Part shown: positions 58,112 to 64,000 of the stretch, piece after piece
How positions within the stretch are numbered: position 1 is the first letter of the stretch
Layout of the letters: each line of letters begins with the position of its first letter
Origin: an uncultured Lachnospiraceae bacterium
GTDB lineage: Bacteria; Bacillota; Clostridia; Lachnospirales; Lachnospiraceae
Reading direction: 5' to 3'
Assembly (NCBI GenBank): GCA_947626505.1
Contig: CANQSN010000003.1
Coordinates: forward strand, 1-64,000
Length of the DNA: 64,000 nucleotides
The notes under the pieces: generated by a model
Database searches by the model: none
What the model was told of the DNA's origin: nothing
What the model saw: the letters and a program-made list of their open reading frames with translations, nothing else
Position numbers and translations under genes: made by a program

Positions 58112-60349
58112 TTATTTTAGAACATTTCCAAGTACTTCATACAGCACATTAACGTCTACCGGCTTAGCTATATGGGCGTTCATTCCGCTTGACATAGCTT
58201 TCTTTTTATCTTCGTCAAGCATGTTTGCGGTCAGAGCAATAATTGGGATTTCAGCCAAATCTTTTCGTTTAAGGCTGCGGATTTCTTTTGAAGCCTGATA
58301 ACCGTCCATTACCGGCATCTGAATGTCCATCAAAATACCGTCGTAATATCCCTCTTTAGAAGCTTTAACCATTTCCACTGCAACCTGTCCATTTTGCGCT
58401 GTTTCTACTGAAAAGCCTATCATGCCAAGAAGCTCCTTAGCAATTTCCATGTTCAATTCGTTATCCTCAACTAAAAGCAGCCTTTTACCGGAAAAATTAT
58501 TTTCAGATATATCCTCAGCTAAAAGCTGATGCTCATGCTCCTCCTGCTCTTTAAGTTTAAATGTAAACTTAAGGACAAATTCAGTTTCCTTATCAACTTC
58601 GCTGAACACCTGAATAGTTCCGCCCATCAAATCAACGAGGTTTTTTGTGATGGACATTCCAAGACCGACTCCCTCTATCCGGCTCATTGTCGAATTGCGC
58701 TCACGCTCAAACGGTTCAAAAATGTGAGACAAAAATTCCTTAGTCATTCCGATACCGGTATCCTTTACGCGTATCTCATAATCGGCATACTCCTCGATAG
58801 AGCATATATTCTGGGTTACTGTAATCAAAATACTGCCGCCCGTCTTGTTAAACTTTACAGCATTGCTTAAGATATTATATAAAATATGATTAATGCGGAC
58901 GCTGTCGCAGTAAACCCATTTGTTTTTTACTGCCGACATATCAGTCCGAATTGCGATATGCTTCTTATCAATCTCCAGCTTCAATATATCCAAAGTCTTT
59001 TCAATGCATTCTTCCAGATTGCATTTATCCTCCGTAAGCTCAACCTTTCCATTCTCAATCTTAGCCATATTAAGAACATTATCTATCAAATGCAAAAGCT
59101 GTTTCCCTGATGTTTGTATCTTTTCAATACAATCCGTAAGTTTAGCAATATCGCCTATATTGTGACGGGCTATTTCTGCAAAGCCTAAAATCGCATTCAT
59201 CGGAGTACGTATATCATGCGACATGTTGAACATAAATGTAGTTTTTGTATGGTTTCCCTCCTCTGCGAGCTTAAGGGAATCTATAAGGAGTATCTGCTGC
59301 TCTCTCATCCGTTCATTGATTGCAACTAACTCCTCCGTCCGCTGCTGGGCCGCAAGCTGCTCTGCATGTTTAATGTGCAGCTGCCGGTTATTCCGAAGCA
59401 GAACAATAATCAATATCAGGCTGACGAGCATCATAGCTGTTTCAAAACGATAACGGTACAAAATATCCCCTATGGTAAACTGGTAAGCGCTTTCCGCTGT
59501 CTCCTTAATAATAGTAAAAGAAACTTCTTCCTCGTCAAGGCTTGCAATTCCCTTATTGATAATAGACAAAAGAAGCGAAGTATCTTCGGATACGATATTA
59601 TTTTTATCCTTATCCATCGGTACCATGCAGGCAAGGCACTGGCTGTCGCCAATCGACGCTGTTGCCACAATCTGCAAATCTTCATATATAGGCTTACACA
59701 GGATTCTCTTTACAATGTACTGATTCTGTAAAACAGCATCCGCCTTTCCGGATAGAAGCGCATGTAACGCATCCTCGGTAGAATCACAAAACATAACCTT
59801 AAAATTGGGATACTGCTTCACAATAACTCTTTCAAGAGTCTGCGAACCCGAAGCAACAGCAATAACCATCTTACCATCCGGCTGAAACATCTCTCCTTCT
59901 CTACACACAAATACTTTTTCGGCATGTATATAGGGTTCTGTCATAATGATGCCGGAAGAATTCATGTTGACTTTGTTGTATTCCACACCCGCAACAATAT
60001 CTACCCCTAACTCCTGCAAATATTTGTATGTAATATTACCGGAGGGCAGCGCCTGATAGCGGAATGTAAGACCTGTTTTTTCCGCTATCATATCCATAAT
60101 ATTTATTGTAATACCTTCAAGCTTGCCTGTTTTTTCGTTCTTAAAAAGCAATGGGCAATTATCGGCAGTGCCGCCTATTGTAATCTCATCAGTGCGTTCG
60201 CAAAAAGCTCTTTCTTCCTCTGTAAGCTCAACCGACGTATGCTTTGTATCCTCTGATTCAGCAAATACGTCAGCCGGCAAAATCAAGACGCAGCACATAA
60301 TAAGTAAAGCTGATATTATGTATAATTTAAAATATGTATTTCTATTCAT
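58112..60349 (-). CDS. Hybrid histidine kinase with extracytoplasmic SBP_bac_3-type sensor and C-terminal REC
   Basis: Signal/TM, solute-binding-like domain (EITIGGTADNCPLLFKNEKTGKLEGITINIMDMIAEKTG), FMFNMSHDIRTPMNAILGFAEIA, REC LMDIQMPVMDGYQAS. Confidence 0.93.
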   Translation of the reverse strand: MNRNTYFKLYIISALLIMCCVLILPADVFAESEDTKHTSVELTEEERAFCERTDEITIGGTADNCPLLFKNEKTGKLEGITINIMDMIAEKTGLTFRYQALPSGNITYKYLQELGVDIVAGVEYNKVNMNSSGIIMTEPYIHAEKVFVCREGEMFQPDGKMVIAVASGSQTLERVIVKQYPNFKVMFCDSTEDALHALLSGKADAVLQNQYIVKRILCKPIYEDLQIVATASIGDSQCLACMVPMDKDKNNIVSEDTSLLLSIINKGIASLDEEEVSFTIIKETAESAYQFTIGDILYRYRFETAMMLVSLILIIVLLRNNRQLHIKHAEQLAAQQRTEELVAINERMREQQILLIDSLKLAEEGNHTKTTFMFNMSHDIRTPMNAILGFAEIARHNIGDIAKLTDCIEKIQTSGKQLLHLIDNVLNMAKIENGKVELTEDKCNLEECIEKTLDILKLEIDKKHIAIRTDMSAVKNKWVYCDSVRINHILYNILSNAVKFNKTGGSILITVTQNICSIEEYADYEIRVKDTGIGMTKEFLSHIFEPFERERNSTMSRIEGVGLGMSITKNLVDLMGGTIQVFSEVDKETEFVLKFTFKLKEQEEHEHQLLAEDISENNFSGKRLLLVEDNELNMEIAKELLGMIGFSVETAQNGQVAVEMVKASKEGYYDGILMDIQMPVMDGYQASKEIRSLKRKDLAEIPIIALTANMLDEDKKKAMSSGMNAHIAKPVDVNVLYEVLGNVLK

Positions 60350-60477
60350 AGAATATCACCTTCTAAAACAGTATTATGATAATATTACTATATATCAAAA
60401 TGACAAATACTGCAAACTAAATTGTAAATAACCGGAATTAACAATGCGGCTATATTAAGCTTTGCGCTGTAACCGCC

Positions 60478-61110
60478 CTATTCGCTATACTGCCATCCAT
60501 ACCGTTTAAGATCCACCCTGCCTTCCACAACTTCCACACCGTCTTCGCGAAGTCTCTCTGCCTGTGCATCCGGCCCGCCAAATGCAAATGATCCTGAACA
60601 TTCTCCTTTCGCATTTACCACACGAAAGCATGGAATATTTTCAGGATCAGGATTCTTATGAAGCGCATTACCAACTGCCCTTGCCATCTTTTTATCGCCA
60701 GCCATCCTTGCAATCTCGCCATAAGTTGCCACATGTCCGGATGGAATCTTTTTTACTGCTTCGTATATTCTCTTTTTGGGACTGTCTGCAACTAAATCGT
60801 AGCTTTCAGAAATCATTCTTTTAATATCTTCGTCCGGAACCGAGCCATCTAAAATAATAGTATTCCAGTGCTCCTTATTCTGATGGTATCCCGGTATTAC
60901 GGACGCATAGGCGTTTCTCCAAAAATCTCTCCACTCCGTATCTACCTTTACGTTTAAATTGATATAACCGTCCTTTTCATATGTCCATAAAAATGCTTTT
61001 TTGCTATCCTTAATTCTTATTAACTGCCAGTTTGTATCGCGAAACGGTGCGTCCTGATATGTATTTGCAAAGGTTAATCCATAAGCCAACGCTTCTTCTC
61101 TTGTAGTCAT
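60478..61110 (-). CDS. YjbR/MmcQ-like domain fused to MGMT/ATL-like DNA-binding domain
   Basis: N-terminal YjbR-like (WQLIRIKDSKKAFLWTYEKDGYINLNVKVD...HWNTIILDGSVPDEDIKRMISESYDLV); C-terminal IPSGHVATYGEIARMAGDKKMARAVGNALHKNPDPENIPCFRVVNAKGECSG. Confidence 0.88.
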   Translation of the reverse strand: MTTREEALAYGLTFANTYQDAPFRDTNWQLIRIKDSKKAFLWTYEKDGYINLNVKVDTEWRDFWRNAYASVIPGYHQNKEHWNTIILDGSVPDEDIKRMISESYDLVADSPKKRIYEAVKKIPSGHVATYGEIARMAGDKKMARAVGNALHKNPDPENIPCFRVVNAKGECSGSFAFGGPDAQAERLREDGVEVVEGRVDLKRYGWQYSE

Positions 61111-61158
61111 TTTTCTACCTTCCCATAATTTTTAATTATTAAAACAGCGGATAGTTCG

Positions 61159-61770
61159 TCAAGCAATTTTAAATATTTTATTTCCTGCCAAATAACTTAT
61201 AATACATATAAATATTAAAACAGCAAGTGATTCAGAAAAAGTAAATAATAATCCTCCGGTTTCTAAACCGCTGTATTCTTTACATCTAATCAGCATACTG
61301 TAATTTACAATGAAAAGAAGTCGTATCTTCCCAAGCATGAAAGAGTACAAACCCATAACTTCATACATTACTACGGAAATATAAATTATAATATGGCGTT
61401 CTACTAATGCGCAAAGACATGTTTGTATGGACGATAGCGCGATTTCACTAAAAAACGTTAGCGCAATCATATATACCCACTTTTTCATGGGTATTTGGCT
61501 GCCTTCAAGCATCAACAACAGATTGCATATCAAAAATATAACTGCATTGTATGCAATCGTAATCACAACCAGTCCTCTCCATATAGATTGGAAAAAATGT
61601 TTCTTTTGACGATAGCGCGGAAAAACATAATATCTTCTGTTCCAACGATTTTCAAAATAATATCCCGCTAAAACAATATAACCGAAATGCGCCAAAAACC
61701 AATAGCCTAATTCCTGTACGCTAAATTCATCAGGATTCCAATACAAACCTTGTAACATAGAAATACTCAT
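61159..61770 (-). CDS. Multi-TM membrane protein, probable ABC permease component
   Basis: Multiple TM segments; immediately downstream of an ABC ATPase. Confidence 0.55.
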   Translation of the reverse strand: MSISMLQGLYWNPDEFSVQELGYWFLAHFGYIVLAGYYFENRWNRRYYVFPRYRQKKHFFQSIWRGLVVITIAYNAVIFLICNLLLMLEGSQIPMKKWVYMIALTFFSEIALSSIQTCLCALVERHIIIYISVVMYEVMGLYSFMLGKIRLLFIVNYSMLIRCKEYSGLETGGLLFTFSESLAVLIFICIISYLAGNKIFKIA

Positions 61771-61785
61771 TATATTCTCTCCTAT

Positions 61786-62421
61786 TTATGGCTGTTCATC
61801 CACACGCTTTCCTTTATCTAAATGAATCGTTTCGTCACACAACTGATTAATATCTTCTTGACTATGGCTTGCCAAAATAATCGTCTTGCCCTGCCCTTTA
61901 TAACTAAGCAGTAAAGCGCGTATATCATCTACCCCCTCCTGATCAAGACCGTTCATAGGTTCATCCAGTATGAGTATATCAGGATTCTCCATAATAGCCT
62001 GCGCTATTCCTAAACGCTGACGCATACCTAAAGAGTATTTTCTCACATGCTTTTTGCTGTCAGGTTCTAATCCTACTTTATTCATCACATCTGCTATTTC
62101 TTCTTTACCTATTGTTTTCCTAATAGAGGCTAATGATAATAAATTTTTGTAGCCGCTTGTGAATGGTTGAAATTGCGGAGTCTCAATAATAATGCCTGCG
62201 TTCGGTAAAAAGTCAATATCTTTTCCGATTACTTTGCCGTCAACCTCTACTTCACCCGTAGTAGCCGGAACAAAACCGCATATAATTTTCATTAATACCG
62301 TTTTTCCTGAACCGTTTCTTCCAATAATTCCGTATATTTTTCCGGATTCAAAATCCTGACTGATTGACGATAAAACAGTAGTTTTTTTATATTGTTTTGA
62401 AAGATTTTTCACACTTATCAT
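61786..62421 (-). CDS. ABC transporter ATP-binding protein
   Basis: GRNGSGKTVLMKIICG Walker A; YSLGMRQRLGIAQAIMENPDILILDEPMNGLD. Confidence 0.93.
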   Translation of the reverse strand: MISVKNLSKQYKKTTVLSSISQDFESGKIYGIIGRNGSGKTVLMKIICGFVPATTGEVEVDGKVIGKDIDFLPNAGIIIETPQFQPFTSGYKNLLSLASIRKTIGKEEIADVMNKVGLEPDSKKHVRKYSLGMRQRLGIAQAIMENPDILILDEPMNGLDQEGVDDIRALLLSYKGQGKTIILASHSQEDINQLCDETIHLDKGKRVDEQP

Positions 62422-62430
62422 AATATTCTC

Positions 62431-63483
62431 CTAATAATTTGCATAATTTACATCATATACATATCCTGTTACCGCATCAACATAAAAGTATTTCGAAGAT
62501 TCTTGTTCCGTCTTTTGACCGTTTTCGACAAATGTTTCCTTTCCGGTCACCAAAACTTTCCAGCAAGGAGTTAAATTAACTACTTCTTCCTCACTTGAAG
62601 CAGGCATAGGTATATAACAGACGGATGCCTCCTCCACATTGTAAGTATTTCCGGCAAATTTTACGCTTCTTACATAATTTCGCATCGAATCAACTATTTC
62701 ATCCACTGTCAGCATATCTTTATCTAATTTTATTTTTTTCTTCTCCTTAAGCATTCTTTGCGCTTCAAACCTTTCAAATATGGAAGAATCTACATTATAA
62801 TTTGCAGAGCAATAACTGCCACTGACAACTGAACGCCAATCAGTATTTATTTCAGTTATCGTAGTCTTAACATAAGGATTATCCATATTAGCATTGCCTA
62901 TGCATGGTATACCATTATAAAGCTGACTGCAATCATATTGTATATCAACGCCATTGTCTCCTGATGTTTCCAACGCTTTAATATTATTTATATCAAGCTC
63001 CACTCCAATGCTTTTCTCCCATTTTTCAAAAACTTTTTTTGCATGTTCTTCTATTTTTCCGTCTGCAATCTTACTTTCTTCACCAGCATTTTCAAGATAT
63101 AACGAGAGATTACCGACGCCCTCCCCAAGACGGTATTTATTACCATTCACATTATAATATGTATAGCCTTGCGCATCTTTTTCAACCGTTTTTTGTGTTT
63201 CCTTTGGAATATCCCACAATTCGAGAATCTGTTCTGCATCCATTTTTTGAAAACACATTTCCGATACATAGATTTCTTCATCCGGCATCTGGAATTGAGA
63301 AGCATCGTAATTAATCTGATAATCCGTATCCTCTGATTGGCTGTCGGCTTCTTTATTTTCTTCTGATTGGCTGCCGGCTTCTTTATTTTCCTCTGTATTG
63401 TTTGTCGCCTTTAATTGGTAATGTTCGCAGCCGCTTAATGTTAATAATAAAATACATAAAACTAAAGTTAAGATTTTTTTCAT
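62431..63483 (-). CDS. Lipoprotein of unknown function
   Basis: MKKILTLVLCILLLTLSGC lipobox; acidic EENKEA repeats; located within the ABC set. Confidence 0.75.
   Translation of the reverse strand: MKKILTLVLCILLLTLSGCEHYQLKATNNTEENKEAGSQSEENKEADSQSEDTDYQINYDASQFQMPDEEIYVSEMCFQKMDAEQILELWDIPKETQKTVEKDAQGYTYYNVNGNKYRLGEGVGNLSLYLENAGEESKIADGKIEEHAKKVFEKWEKSIGVELDINNIKALETSGDNGVDIQYDCSQLYNGIPCIGNANMDNPYVKTTITEINTDWRSVVSGSYCSANYNVDSSIFERFEAQRMLKEKKKIKLDKDMLTVDEIVDSMRNYVRSVKFAGNTYNVEEASVCYIPMPASSEEEVVNLTPCWKVLVTGKETFVENGQKTEQESSKYFYVDAVTGYVYDVNYANY
63331..63390. repeat. Tandem duplication, 2 x 30 bp, coding for EENKEA(G/D)SQS repeats
   Basis: ctctgattggctgtcggcttctttattttc / ttctgattggctgccggcttctttattttc; two mismatches, in-frame. 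Confidence 0.9.
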
Positions 63484-64000
63484 ATTGAATCTCCTTCCAT
63501 CATCATTTCAGCTCCGCCAAAATCAAAATATTTCATATGTTTCCTTGCAAACAGCAGCAGAATAACAGCTAACGCAATATATTCTATTATTACAAACTTA
63601 AACGTCGGAGCTCCTTTTAAATATCCATAATCCCAAAAAGATGGCATCGACTCCCCTACCGGACACAATTTCCACCAAACCGGTCTCACATCAAGCTGCT
63701 GGAACATAAAAGATTCCGCCCACAAAAAAATAATTATTACATAAGCTATTCTTTTACAACCCAAAAACCTTAATTCCATGAATAAGGAAGCAATAAGGAA
63801 AATGAGAAAAGTTTGAACAAACACAACAGTGAAAAACATTGAGAATGGAGTATAATTTTGAACGATTTCATAAGAAAACCATATGTTTATATTTATTCCT
63901 ATATCCTGCACTATTCCCGTTTCAGAAACCAGCAAAACCGAATCGCTCCATTCATTATCAAATGTAACCTGCCATTTTATCGCAACAAGGAAACAAAAAA
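63480..64000 (-). CDS. Multi-TM membrane protein, probable ABC permease component, 5' end truncated by window end
   Basis: Track start (TTG 63935) is not the real start: the frame stays open to the window edge (FLVAIKWQVTFDNEWSDSVLLVSETGIVQDI...). Confidence 0.65.
   Translation of the reverse strand, partial: FCFLVAIKWQVTFDNEWSDSVLLVSETGIVQDIGININIWFSYEIVQNYTPFSMFFTVVFVQTFLIFLIASLFMELRFLGCKRIAYVIIIFLWAESFMFQQLDVRPVWWKLCPVGESMPSFWDYGYLKGAPTFKFVIIEYIALAVILLLFARKHMKYFDFGGAEMMMEGDSI

Noticed and set aside
1-64000. CRISPR arrays, tRNA/rRNA genes, transposases, prophage
   Set aside because: No regularly spaced repeats, no cloverleaf or rRNA-like sequence and no recombinase or phage proteins recognised by eye; a tRNAscan/Rfam run would be definitive.

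Overview
The window is a 64 kb chromosomal segment, AT-rich, densely coded and mostly on the minus strand. Protein content (YbbR/CdaA/GlmM block, DUF6033-like proteins, PocR and GHKL/LytTR signalling, HD-GYP/EAL proteins) looks like a motile or chemosensory Firmicute of the Lachnospiraceae type; that taxonomy is inference. Main blocks: (1) a partial polyprenyl-phosphate sugar transferase and an HtrA protease with a Y/G/N/Q-rich N-terminus; (2) a teichoic-acid-like polymer cluster with three CDP-glycerol glycerophosphotransferase domains (one fused to a GT2), TagD, and TagH/TagG-type ABC export, next to an odd three-gene set (cytoplasmic BMP-domain protein with a ParB-like N-terminus, metallophosphoesterase, sialate O-acetylesterase-like protein); (3) cdaA-cdaR-glmM-HPr with two uncharacterised membrane proteins upstream; (4) a c-di-GMP phosphorelay module (hybrid kinase, REC-degenerate GGDEF-EAL, stand-alone HPt); (5) metabolic and orphan genes (D-LDH family, PocR mini-MCP, DUF3737, MntP, TtcA-like, two DUF6033-like proteins); (6) two-component systems and a YtrA-type GntR/ABC operon with a clear promoter/operator, plus an agr-like GHKL/LytTR pair with a 21-bp-period direct repeat upstream; (7) a chemosensory operon (HK, HD-GYP, CheR, CheB, CheY, CheA, CheW, TM-MCP, CZB-MCP) beside a YvyF-like gene and FapA; (8) a YjbR-MGMT-like fusion with a PCFR active-site variant and a terminal ABC/lipoprotein set cut by the window end. 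No CRISPR array, rRNA, tRNA, transposase or phage gene was recognised. All family calls are from reading protein motifs; no database search was run.
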